Positions 44,002 to 54,249 of a stretch of DNA of 64,000 bases are shown here, in pieces. Made by a program: the position numbers and the translations under genes. Below the pieces are notes generated by a model, which saw only the letters and a list, made by a program, of their open reading frames with translations, was not told the DNA's origin and made no database searches. The number at the start of each line of letters is the position of its first letter. Position 1 is the first letter of the stretch. Origin of the DNA: Eunapius fragilis. Its lineage: Eukaryota; Porifera; Demospongiae; Spongillida; Spongillidae. The DNA lies in the NCBI GenBank assembly GCA_963681505.1, contig OY811990.1:5696708-5760707 (forward strand), given 5' to 3'.

Positions 44002-44280
44002 CTGTGGGGGGCAGGGGGGGCGTGTGTGAGTACATGTGGGGGCAGGGGGTCATGTATGGGGGCAAGGGGGCAGGGGGGCGTGTATGAGGGCAAGGGAGGA
44101 AGGGGGTCGTGTATGAGGGCAAGGGGAGGGGGGTACAGGGGGTCATGTATGAGGGCAAGGAGGGCAGGGGGTCATGTATGAGGGTGAGGGGGGGGGGAGA
44201 GGGGGCATGTGAGAGTACATGTGGAGGCAGGAGACCATGTATGGGCAGGGTCACATATGAGGGCAAGGGGGTAGCTATAA
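44002..44280. repeat. G-rich minisatellite of the TRRAP intron
   Basis: Copies of GGGGGCAGGGGGTCATGTAT-like units occur here; the same C-rich repeat precedes this exon in the other copies. G-runs of up to nine bases are present. Confidence 0.85.
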
Positions 44281-44583
44281 GGGTACATGTGTGTTAGGTT
44301 AGGACTACATTGTGCACGTTCCCTTGTGCCTCTCAGTTTTAACCATGCTGACTTGCACACAGTAACTACTCACCACAAAATCAACATTGTTTTTAATGGC
44401 AGTCACAACCATGTTTGTACATGTCCTTGAAGTAGTGTAGGCTATTAGTGCCACTCCCCCTGGGTCATAAAAGCCCATTCCTCCCAAGGGACCAAGTAAA
44501 GAGCTCTGATGCAGAATTTGGTCCACCAACAATTGAAAGCCTGAATCCCTTGTTTAATAAAGGGACAAATGTGATATAACTAT
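44281..44583. other. Junction sequence without a recognised gene
   Basis: This links TRRAP intron sequence to the adhesion-gene fragment. Unique in the window; no exon supported. Confidence 0.4.
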
Positions 44584-45330
44584 ATGGAGGGGGAGGGGCC
44601 TGTTCCCCTTGCCCCCAATGCCACCATTGTTGACAAGGACAACACAACTCTAGTCCGTCTGGTGGCCAGACTGCTCAACCTGTATGACCAGCCTCTTGAG
44701 GTCCTAAGTGTTTTTGGAGACCATCCTAACATCATTGTCATCACTGTCAGCAGTGGGACCATCCAAGACTATGTTATGGAGCAGTCATGTACAAACCTGT
44801 CCCACTGTATCATACTCAGGAGGTGTCCAGAGGTACACGCCCCCACTTCATTACTTCTCTGCCACACCCTGTCAGCCCATCATCTTTGTCATGAAGGCCT
44901 GTGATAACAACAGTGTGGATGTCCCCAAGTGCCAGACAGCTACCATCTACATCTGTGTGCTGTTCCTCAACCACCCACCACAGTTCTCCCCAGCTATGAT
45001 GTACGTTCTGGAGGACCAGACGACCTTCACGTCTCTGAACATCTTAGCAGCTCTCTCTGATGTTGAAGATGGCACACCACCACTCAACGTTACACACATC
45101 CTCACTGACTCCGCCCCCATGGTAAGGCCTACTACAACAACATCACAGGTAATGTCACGTACAGACCAGACCCTGCCTATTATGGCGTAGACGTCATCTA
45201 TGTACGGGCATGTGACACCCTCAATGGCTGCACGGTGGGTAACATCACTGTGGTTGTGCAGAACGTGAACCACCCACCATCAGTATTGGATACCAAAGAT
45301 GATAAACATTGCTATGGCAAAATGAATGGA
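44584..45330 (+). pseudogene. Cadherin-like adhesion protein fragment, frameshifted
   Basis: The + strand encodes EGEGPVPLAPNATIVDKDNT, YDQPLEVLSVFGDHPN, then in a second frame YTPPLHYFSATPCQP, CDNNSVDVPKC and NHPPQFSP. A third frame holds the YNNITGNVTYRPDPAYYG and VNHPPSVLD pieces. The first frame change is shared with the other copies. The second comes from two extra C bases near 45115 (CCGCCCCCATGG against CCGCCCATGG at 9.12 kb). It converges on TRIM D, as at the other end of the inverted repeat. Confidence 0.65.
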
Positions 45331-46038
45331 GGCAGGCATTGTAGATCTGGACCGGTAGCCACCCATCAGATGCTAGTCTCCAGACCTAAAGATCTTTGGT
45401 ACTTAATCTCTTCCAGGGTACATGTCTGGTGCTACAGATCTCTCTGCTGTGATGGAAGTCATGGTGATGGTGGAGGTGATGATTACATCATGCCCCACTT
45501 GCGGGTGGGTGGGTGGGGGTGTGGGGGGTGGGCGGTGGGGGGTGCAATCTTCAGGGAGACGATGGACGTACTCACTAACAGGCATGCTCAACCAAGGCCA
45601 CCCCCTGGATGACTTACCTTCATGGGAACCAAACCAAAGCGAATGAAGACCCAGGTGGCATTGGTGGACCATGTCCTGGTGCATATAACCATCTCCCATG
45701 GCAACATGATCATTTATAATTTTTAACTCATACCCAACATCACTTCACTTACATGACATCATCATTACATCATCATTACACAGAACACTCCAGTACACTG
45801 TTGGCTACATATTAACACGACCAGAGCAACACCCCGCTCTATGTTGAAGAGGTACACAGGGTCTGTTATGTTTAACCCCTGAGGTAGGGTCATGTCCTCG
45901 GTCAAACATTCTTACCATGTTCCTAATCTCATTCCCACAGCCTTACTAAGCCACACAATATGCAAAACATGACATCATCATTACATCAAATCATGACATC
46001 ATCATTATATCAAATCATGACATCTCATTACATCACCA
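45331..46038. other. Adhesion-gene intron and TRIM D 3' flank
   Basis: The stretch shares blocks with 36.3-37.45 kb in inverted order (TGGTACATGTCTGGTGCTAC-type at 45417, CCAAGGCCACCCCCTGGATG at 45594). It contains a GT/GGGT-rich run (45500-45545). Short ATGATGTCATG repeats precede the TRIM stop. No gene is called. Confidence 0.55.
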
Positions 46039-48624
46039 CTACACAAAATACTTCAATACAGTCTTAGCACCATAGTTGGCTACATACAGACTACCACTTA
46101 TAGGATCCAGAGCAACACCCCAGGGATTAGTGAGATTGCCAACTGTGTGGATCTTGTTTCCATGAGGGTCAAAGATGGAGAGACAATTGCCACTGAACTC
46201 ACAGACAAGGCTGTAACCTTCTTCATCAATTGCTAATCCAGTTGGACCCTTTACATCTCCATATGATCTGACATAGGTCCCCTCTGGTGTGAAGACTTTG
46301 ATGGTGTTAGAACCATAGGCTGCAACATGGATGTTCCCTTGAGGGTCCAAGGCAAGACCATATGGATTCTTAAAACCCTGAGCACCAGAGACATTTCCAT
46401 TTATGGTCATTAGCCAGCTGCCATTTGGATCCAATATCACCACCCTGTTGTTACGCCGATCAACAATCATCCTATCTATTTGGTCAACAATAACTGATGT
46501 TGGTCCATAAAACTGTCCCTGACCTGATCCATGTTGGCCAAACTTTTGTAGGAACTGTCCTCCTGTTGTCAGCTTCTGAATGCGATGATTGTAATAGTCA
46601 GCAACATACATCACATCTCCCTTGATGGATATACCATATGGAGAACTGAACTGACCATCACCACTCCCACCACTACCTATGGTTCTCTTCTCATGACCAC
46701 CTTGGTCATACACATGAATACTGTTATCACTACAGGCTACATAGATGTCTCCACTGTCATGGATGGCAACATCTAACGGAACACCACTACAACTGATAAC
46801 TTGCTGGGGGTTACATAAGGTGCTGTAGTTATGCCTCACATCAAGGTCATGAGGACTGCCCTGTACATGTTCACCATCCATTGTGATGAGGAGCTGGTGA
46901 GGACCAGCAGCCTGAGGGGTGAGGGTGATGGTGTAGGTACCATCTCCATGGTCCTCCACCTTTCCTGGGACAACTGCTCCATCATGTGACTTGGGCCTCA
47001 GCTCAGCCTTCACCTGCAGACCACCATATGGGTACCTCTCTCCCTCTGAGCTCTTGGTCTCCACTTTTACACTATACACCATGTCCATCCTGGCTGCTGA
47101 CTTAGAAGACCATGTGCTTTGTGATGGAGATGAGGACATTACATGACCAAATATGGTCAGTTCCTTCATCAGAGAATCAGTTTGTAGGGTCACATGTATG
47201 TCACTGGACTGACTGGGAGTGAGGGAGACTCCCCCAACCTTTTTCAGGGTGGCCTTCAGTTCAGTGGGTAGCAGATCTCCAAGAGCTACCACCTCATGGT
47301 CAGTGTGGGTCTGGAGGATATGGGAGGTCATCTCAGTGTAGCGACCAATCTCATCTTGTATCTTCACTAACTGTTCCTTCTGGAGGGACAGAGCTGTTGT
47401 CTTGGAAAGTGAAATGGCCTCCATCTCTGACAATAGTGACTTCTTCCTTTCCTCTATGGCTTGGTGGAGCTGTTCAAAGGCTTGGTTTATGAGCAGTGTG
47501 GCATTCTCTCTGGAAGTCTCAACCTGTTCTGCCATCTTGTCATTGGCACCAATGGCACTGGTCAGCTTTGAGGCCATTTCCTGTGCACACACAAGTGCCT
47601 CTCTCATTCCATCTCTGTGGACCTTTGCAATAATGCACACCTCAGCAATCCTGTGGTCCTTGTGAAGGACTAGGGTACAGTCTCTGCAGACCAGACACTG
47701 GCAGGTCTCACAGTAGATTTTTAACTTCTTTTGATGAGGTTGGGAGCAGAGATGTTCAGTTGGTGTCATGATGGATGGAAATAGTCTGACAGACTCCTGG
47801 TCTAGTCCTACCATCTGGTGATGGTGCAGTATCTTGTTGCGTTTGTGGTACTCATGACAGAAGGTACAGAGGAACTCTTCACATGTACGACAGAACACCA
47901 CTGCAGGCCCCTTGTTCCCTTCACAGGCATCACATGACTTTTCACCACCACTGCCAATCTTGGACATGTACCCAGCCACCTCCACCTCAAAGCCAAGATG
48001 GAGGTTCTGAGGTATAGCAATGACTCCACCCTCTGGTATGGTGATACTTCTCTGACAGGTAGGACACTCCATCTTCTGCTTGTACCCAGACCTCTCTATC
48101 TCCATATGCAGACACTGCCCACAGAAAGAGTGTAGACATGGAAGGATCCTAGGGTCTGTGTAGGGCTTAGAGCACAGCTGACATATGGTGTGTGGAGGGA
48201 AGAGGCCAGATCTGTGGGGGTAAAAGAACATGAATTGATACCATAGGAAGAAGGAGAATATCATTGCCCCACACACGTCATATGCCACTGACGAGGTATT
48301 GTTTGATCTTTACAGAATACATGCATTGGAAACGATAAAGATTATTTGATCATTTGTAGTACAGAAAACACCTATTTTTGAAAGTGACTTCGTGCGCGAT
48401 GGCTTTGAAGCCTTAACAATACCACAAGGCAATAGTTCTTGTGCAGCAGCAAATAGTAGACCACATAACATCTAGCAGAGTTGGGACGGAAATAAACGAG
48501 CGGACGCCTATGCTGTGCCCATAACTAGGGGGACCATTGGTATAGCAAAATATAGTACATATCTGTTAATGGGTGTTTGAGCTTACCTGCTACGTACGTC
48601 GTCTTGTTCGGACGATCTCAACAT
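46039..48624 (-). CDS. TRIM-NHL protein (copy D)
   Basis: Minus-strand exons 48587-48624 and 46039-48211 encode about 736 residues: MLRSSEQDDVRSR start, C3HC4 RING, B-box 1 with intact CDAC, B-box 2, coiled coil, filamin domain, and an NHL propeller ending VLKYFV-stop. It has no break and keeps all zinc ligands that I can check, so it is the best candidate for a fully functional copy. Family role: RING E3 ligase with an NHL domain binding RNA or protein. It starts about 290 bp after the RACGAP1 D stop, in the same direction, and converges on the adhesion fragment at 44.6-45.3 kb. Confidence 0.94.
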
Positions 48625-48914
48625 CGCGATATTCGAATATGGTAATACACCACGCTCTCACGTGCAAGGCTTACGAGATGGCGTGGTTCCTTTTGGCATG
48701 CGTGGATAGCTATTAGCTATAGACAGAGAACTGAAGTAACGAAGAATTGTATAGTGTAGCGGCAGTGGCTGCTATGTACGTACATCACCTCAAAGTAACC
48801 TTACAAAATATCTCACTTTCATTTTCATCATAGTTAGATGTCATACAAATATAAATTTTTGTTCATCACAGACATTAATACATGTATTATTGAAGGTCTG
48901 GTATACCACACAGC
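48625..48914 (-). promoter_or_regulatory. Shared 5' flank of TRIM copy D
   Basis: This is the reverse complement of the flanks at 2933-3205 and 33003-33315, with the ATATTCGAATAT palindrome next to the start exon and the GCAGCCACTGCCGCTACAC-type block. Probable TRIM promoter. Confidence 0.45.
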
Positions 48915-50108
48915 TCAGTTTGGAGGGGCAAAGAATGTCCCAGCCCTCTTGGGCTTAGAAGTAGACCATCTAGATGACACATGGTGTTATGAGAACTCCT
49001 CATCACATTTGAACTGATGTGCATATAAACCACTCACTGGGCAGGAACAGGGGTTCTTGGTGGAAACCTTGGAGACTGACAAGACCCAAGGAAGGGACTC
49101 TCAGGAACTGAAAGTGAAAGGAAAGGGTGGTACATATTACGCCCCCACACATGGGCACACGCCCCCTTGCTTACTTGGACGTTGCTCAGGTGTAGATGGT
49201 GAAGCCATGCCGGGACTGCACTGACCAGATGGGGCTGGGGACTGGGGCTCAGGATTGTCCACAGGAGACAAGTACTGTCGCCAGTAGTCCCCAGAGATAC
49301 CCATCAAACATTGCATCACCTTTTCATTGGGTGAGGGGATGAGGGAGAGAGTGGAGTTAGAGCTACACACAGAGGATTCAAATAGACAACCTTTGGTTGC
49401 AGCTGTGTGTCCTTCCACATGTCTGAAGGCTCTGGGTTTGCACAAGCAAAGCCCACAATAGTTGGCCCAAACACTTTGGCAAGGCTGGCTGTGGGCATCT
49501 TGTTAGACTCACTGTGTGATGCAACCCTGTAGACACACAAGGATGTATGAATGCACGTCTTTACATACAACAGGTGGGGTGTACTTCTGCAAATGGAGGA
49601 TGATAAAAGCCAGTGTGTCTTTGTTAGCAGGAGGAAGTTCAGCTATGGTCTCAAGGGTAGAGGCCAGACCATTCTCTTCAGCTTCACTTTCTGTTTGTAC
49701 ACAGATGAATGAATGAATGCAGTAGGGTCAGTTATTTCCCTCTCCATACCAGAGGCTTGCAAGAAGGCATTATGCATCTTGAAGGTGAGGAGAGGTTCCC
49801 TCAGACACCTCAGGAAGTCCTTGAGCACACCACACACCACATTGATGTCCTGCACTCCCTCCAAGAAGGAAGGGTTCCCTTTGGCCTTCAGCAGACGCTC
49901 CTTGAGCTCCTTGACCATCTTATCAGAGCTACAGGTGAGAGGATGGAGAGGTGATGGAGGGGCTGGTGTTGAAGTGGTGCACTCACCCTGGTACCCAATA
50001 CAGTCCCACATCTGCTAGGCCTCTTTGCTCAATCTCATGCTCACAGTGGACAACAATAGCTGGCACTAGGGGGATGCACGTGGGACAGGAGGAGGCATGG
50101 TCTGCTTC
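48915..50108 (-). CDS. RACGAP1: RACGAP1-like RhoGAP and C-terminus (copy D), arginine finger changed to Trp
   Basis: Minus-strand exons: 49987-50108, 49750-49928, 49585-49690, 49391-49526, 49175-49319, 49038-49107 and 48915-48969. All phases agree. The protein covers [62 protein letters not shown] and the [13 protein letters not shown] tail. It lines up with the RhoGAP domain of RACGAP1 without gaps around exon 3. The arginine that RhoGAP proteins insert into the GTPase active site (GLYR) is Trp here (codon 49995-49997, a CGG-to-TGG CpG transition). GAP activity should therefore be lost, although GTPase binding might remain. Coiled-coil and C1 exons are missing upstream. Confidence 0.82.
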
Positions 50109-50264
50109 CTGTAGTGAAGGGGTGTGGTCAGTTTGTGGATGAGTTAAATTTTTAGTAACCATGTTTGTTTCCCAGTGTGATAAAGCATTTCCACTTCCTT
50201 TCATGTTTGTAACACATCTGGCCCATGCAAATCAATCTTTACCACTTATCACAACACACAACAC

Positions 50265-50861
50265 ATGTATCTGATAATTAATGATCATATTCATAAGCCA
50301 GTTGGTGCATGGTTGAAGGTTGCACACACATCCATGGCTATACCATTCTCTTTAGTACTTCTGGTCCCATACATAGAAGGCGCCTATGGTCGTAACAGCC
50401 CGTGGTGTTGGATACATGAGTACAAAGGGGACATTAACGGGGAAGGTCTACTGGCCTTCAGGATAGCCTTCCGCCTGCCTGTTATTATAGGCACCATAAC
50501 GTGTGTCTCCCTCATGACCTACATAATGTGTAAGTATGTCAGAAGGGCACGTCTGTTGAACGACCAATGGCAGCTGATTGCTGTGAGGAAGGTGGCGCTC
50601 ATATTGATCTACCCAATCAAATTTGCCCTCGCCTCTGTAGGAAGTATCCTACATCCCATAGTCCAGCGTGTGCTAAGCGTCTCGGATGATACCAGCACAA
50701 TCTATGACGTGGAGATGGTGTTTCTAACCATGTTCTTTATCTACGACATGTATCATAGCCCTTCATGTGAGGGGGGGGGGCTATTACAAATACATGCACC
50801 TACCAAAAGTCTAGGTACATGTGGTAGTATGTACACACCCATCACTGGTCAGAGCATGTAA
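50265..50861 (+). CDS. cAMP-receptor-like GPCR, C-terminal half (TM4-TM7)
   Basis: The open frame has a hydrophobic segment MAIPFSLVLLVPYI, an extracellular loop with PWCWIHEY, a segment FRLPVIIGTITCVSLMTYIM followed by KYVRRAR, a segment VALILIYPIKFALASVGSI, and a last one VEMVFLTMFFIYDMY. The WCWI loop and spacing resemble cAMP-receptor-like (Dicty-CAR/GPR157-type) receptors from TM4 on. TM1-TM3 were not found upstream, where the sequence overlaps RACGAP1 on the other strand. The exon may start at an acceptor near 50306 (GAAG|GTTGC). It is the only one of three copies without a stop. A long G-run (50771-50780) lies near the 3' end. Confidence 0.55.
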   Translation: MYLIINDHIHKPVGAWLKVAHTSMAIPFSLVLLVPYIEGAYGRNSPWCWIHEYKGDINGEGLLAFRIAFRLPVIIGTITCVSLMTYIMCKYVRRARLLNDQWQLIAVRKVALILIYPIKFALASVGSILHPIVQRVLSVSDDTSTIYDVEMVFLTMFFIYDMYHSPSCEGGGLLQIHAPTKSLGTCGSMYTPITGQSM

Positions 50862-52564
50862 CATTGTGACGTTAGGTCACTTTTCAATGCCTCAATCCCA
50901 TATAAGGCAATTAGCTACTCTTAACAGATGATAATAACCCCAAATGAAGCACACCTCTCTAGCCAGAAGACATATACACATTTCCAGCATGGCTGTTGTC
51001 ATTTGGTGTATGTTATACATTTGCAGGTCACTATAACACACCCACACCATAACACACACACACCCTTCACACATATGCTCTTGACAATAACTCACCGTAG
51101 TCAATGGACGATCCGGGTACTTTACAGGACCCCGCCCCCCAAGTGATGGTCTTCATACCACACACCAATGTCTTCACCATGGTGCGACAGTCAGTGACAG
51201 ATACGGGGATGACTGTACTCATGGCCACCATAGAGCAGGCTACTTGGGGGGGAAAGGTAAGGAGACGTGTGATATGAAAGTAGTGTAGGAAGGGTGGGGT
51301 GAGGGGGGACATAGGTGTGGTCATCAGACCCCTCCCCTCTTCTTCATACCCTCACCATGCCTCCCTCCCTCCCCTAATGTACCAGATGAAGATGGAGTAG
51401 GTGAGCCAGACTTCTTCACATCTCCATTGGGTGTGCTGGAGGTAACAGCTGTCTCATGGCTGGGGCTAACCCCAGGGTCACTGGGGGGTGATGGCTGACA
51501 ATCTTTGAACAGTTGGGGGATCTGGTACAGCGCTATGGCTTTGAACTTGAGTATGAACACCTCCATCATCTTCATGAGCAGCTCCCTGGCCCCAGTGTCC
51601 TGCTCTGACTTCACCCTGATGCTCTCCACCAGGTTGAGCAGCAGCTTGCATGACATCATCTGGATGCTCACAGGGATGGTGTCATCGTGGACATTTTTAG
51701 CAAACAGGTGGACGGCCATTGACAGCTGCTGCAGGGTAAGTTGGGTACGAATATGGTGGACCAGATCAGCCAGTATACTGTATGCCAGAGACCTGATTGG
51801 TTGGGAGGAAAGGATTTAATAACAGCACAATTAAATCACATTAAACCTCTAACACCCTAACATCATACTATACCATCCTAACACCTCTCTGATAATACCT
51901 CACACTTTCTCTGGTGGTCCACCCTGATCCAATCAGAAGGTTCTCGTCAAAGAGATGGTCTATGCACGGCAGAAACTTGTTACGCAGGTCTGTGGCTAGA
52001 ATATGTCTGGCAGCAATCAACAGCTCCTTCCTCAGGTGGGCTACCTCCTGGGGACAGTTCCTAAGCAACGCCACCATACCCTGGACCAGGTTAGAGGCAT
52101 AGGACGCAACTTGTTCCTGTGGGGGGCAGGGGGGGGGTGTGTGAGAGTACATGTGGGGGCAGGGGTCATGTATGGGGGCAAGGGGGGGCAGGGGTCATGA
52201 TGGAGGGCAAGGGGGGCAGGTATAAGGGTACATGTCTATGAGGTTATAAGGTGGTAAGGGTGTTAGCTCTTCTTCTTGGATGGGGAGGAGTGAAGCTAAG
52301 CAGACCTATATCCAACATCACTGTCCATGTACACACACACCACACACACACACACACACCCACACACCTGGTATATCCTGATGATGTATGCTAAGAATGA
52401 GAGGAACTTGATCTGAACAGCCATGAAGTCAACGTAGAGTTCCTTGTTAAAGTTAGGTGTCTGCTTAGCCTTTAGGGAAGGCTGAAGGACTATTGTCTTC
52501 ATGGTGAGAGGAATGAACTCTCCTACCACTGTGTGTACCGTCTGCTTGTACAGCTGATAGGGAT

Positions 52565-53015
52565 GGGGAGGAGGTGAGGGGTTAGGGTATGATGAAGAGG
52601 TGAGTGGTTAGGGTATGATGAGATGAGTGGTTAGGGTATGATGAGGAGGTGAGGGGTTAGGGTATGATGAGGACATGCGTGGTTAGGGTATGAGGAGGTG
52701 AGTGGTTAGGGTATGATGAGGAGGTGAGTGGTTAGGGTATGATGAGGAGGTGAGTGGTTAGGGTATGATGAGGAGGTAAGTGGTTAGGGTATGATGAGGA
52801 GGTGAGTGGTGAGGGTATGATGTGGAGGTGAGTGGTTAGAATATGATGAGGACATGAGTGGTTAGGGTATGAGGAGGTGAGTGGTTTGGGTATGATGAGG
52901 AGGTGAGTGGTTAGGGTATGATGAGGATGTGAGTGGTTAGGGTATGATGAGGAGGTGAGTGGTTAGGGCATGAGGAGGTGAGTGGTTAAGGTATGATGAG
53001 GAGGTGAGTGGTTAG
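52565..53015. repeat. 26-bp intronic minisatellite, about 17 copies
   Basis: The unit contains GAGGTGAGTGGTTAGGGTATG then ATGAG in reverse orientation to the repeat at 17660-17872. It lies in the same TRRAP intron and is about twice as long here. Confidence 0.93.
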
Positions 53016-53189
53016 GGTTACCTGATACATCAGTACCACTATGATGGGCAGTTCAGTAAGGACCTTGAGAGATGAGGCAGCCTTTGGTAGGGCTGACTGC
53101 AAGGAGACATAGCTGTAGACACCTCTGCCACACCTGCACACATGTACAAATACACACTCAGGCATGCACACACATGCACACATATTCAC

Positions 53190-53190
53190 A

Positions 53191-53272
<82 letters not shown>
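53190..53272. repeat. CA microsatellite at a deletion junction
   Basis: About 40 CA dinucleotides. The left side matches the TG-rich intron before the SALPKAAS exon and the right side matches the TG tract after the QLLKDG exon, so it marks the fusion of two tracts 1.4 kb apart in the plus copy. Confidence 0.93.
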
Positions 53273-53276
<4 letters not shown>

Positions 53277-53625
53277 ATTACATACCATCCTTCAACAGCT
53301 GCATGAAAATTGGAATAGCTGTTTCCAGAAAATTAGAGTAATGTTGGGAGTTGATGATGTTCTACATGAGGGTGGTGGGTCGAGGGAGGGAAGGCACACC
53401 AATCAGACACCCCTCCACCTTTAAGCGCCTTGCTCGCACGATATATTCGCTGAGTGTGGGCATTCAACAGCTTTATCATGTGAGGGCTTACCATGTGGGC
53501 ATTTAGCAGCTGCATCACCACGCAACACCCTTGCCGCATGCATGGAACCCTCAAACGTAACGAAACGTGCACTTACGGGTAGCCGGATCCACCAGACAAG
53601 CTAGGTGACTTCGCAGCTTGGACAT

Positions 53626-54249
53626 CAAACTACAGTACCTTACCCGCGCAAATGTATATATAGGCGACAATTAAATTTTCGCTCCGCCCATATAGGCATG
53701 ACGTAACCCAGTGCATAATTTCTGTAAGCACTAGTTCTGCATGTTGACCATGCAGTTAGCCCAGAAGGTTGGAGCTCTGGTGGAGAAGTATGTGCTTACT
53801 TCTTAGGCCCTAAAACAATAAATTCCACCTTTCTTTGTAGGAGCACAATCAAAAAAAGGACATGCCACACCCCTCCCTCTCTTCATTCAACTGATGGCTA
53901 ATTGTCATGCGTCTACTTTCAAGTTCTTTGTCTACACTTATCTATGCTCTGCATCATCCTGTTCCCTTCAAATAGTACGTTAAAATCATCATCACCTTGT
54001 ACAGGTAGCACGTGGTATTCTTGGTATCTGATGTGGAAGTCACTGTTCTGCTTTATACATTACTTCGCACTCACATTGCAATGATTTTGGGAGAGCAGCA
54101 ATAGCAGCTTGTGGGTGAGATCATCCAGCACTGGCTAGTTTATCAGCAGAAGTCACCCATGCTTGCACCTTAGCCTTATATATCATCCAGCTGTTGACCC
54201 TTCAAATAGTAAGTTTAAATGATCACCACAAGTACTGGAAAGCAGGTGG
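53626..54249. other. TRRAP 5' flank and unassigned sequence
   Basis: 53626-53740 is the TRRAP upstream flank. At 53742-53788 an ATG segment on + (MLTMQLAQKVGALVEK) ends at a GTATGTG donor and could be the first exon of a divergent gene, but no continuation is seen. 53790-54249 shows no gene; AGTACTGGAAAGCAGGTGG near the end leads into the satellite. Confidence 0.4.

Larger units (their letters stand above)
51096..53625 (-). pseudogene. TRRAP: TRRAP N-terminal exons (set 4), internal exon loss
   Basis: Minus-strand exons: 53577-53625 (start exon), 53286-53361, 53022-53096, 52368-52553, 51899-52116, 51356-51792 and 51096-51242. From 53096 on, every frame is open and phases agree (52368-52553 is the intact 186-bp form). 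The exons equivalent to 15686-15721 and 16118 through 17453 of the plus copy are missing. Six of those seven would lie in the interval now occupied by a (CA)n tract, between exons 53286 and 53096. Joining these exons directly shifts the frame. The gene therefore cannot make a normal TRRAP N-terminus, and the rest of TRRAP is absent after 51096. Neither the fold-back element nor the hAT element of set 2 is present. Confidence 0.86.

Noticed and set aside
49690..49750. Apparent 4-bp frameshift in RACGAP1 between copies C and D in an ATTC repeat
   Set aside because: Alignment with the RACGAP1 family shows that this segment is a small intron (GTATGG to AACAG); splicing it gives equal domain length in both copies.
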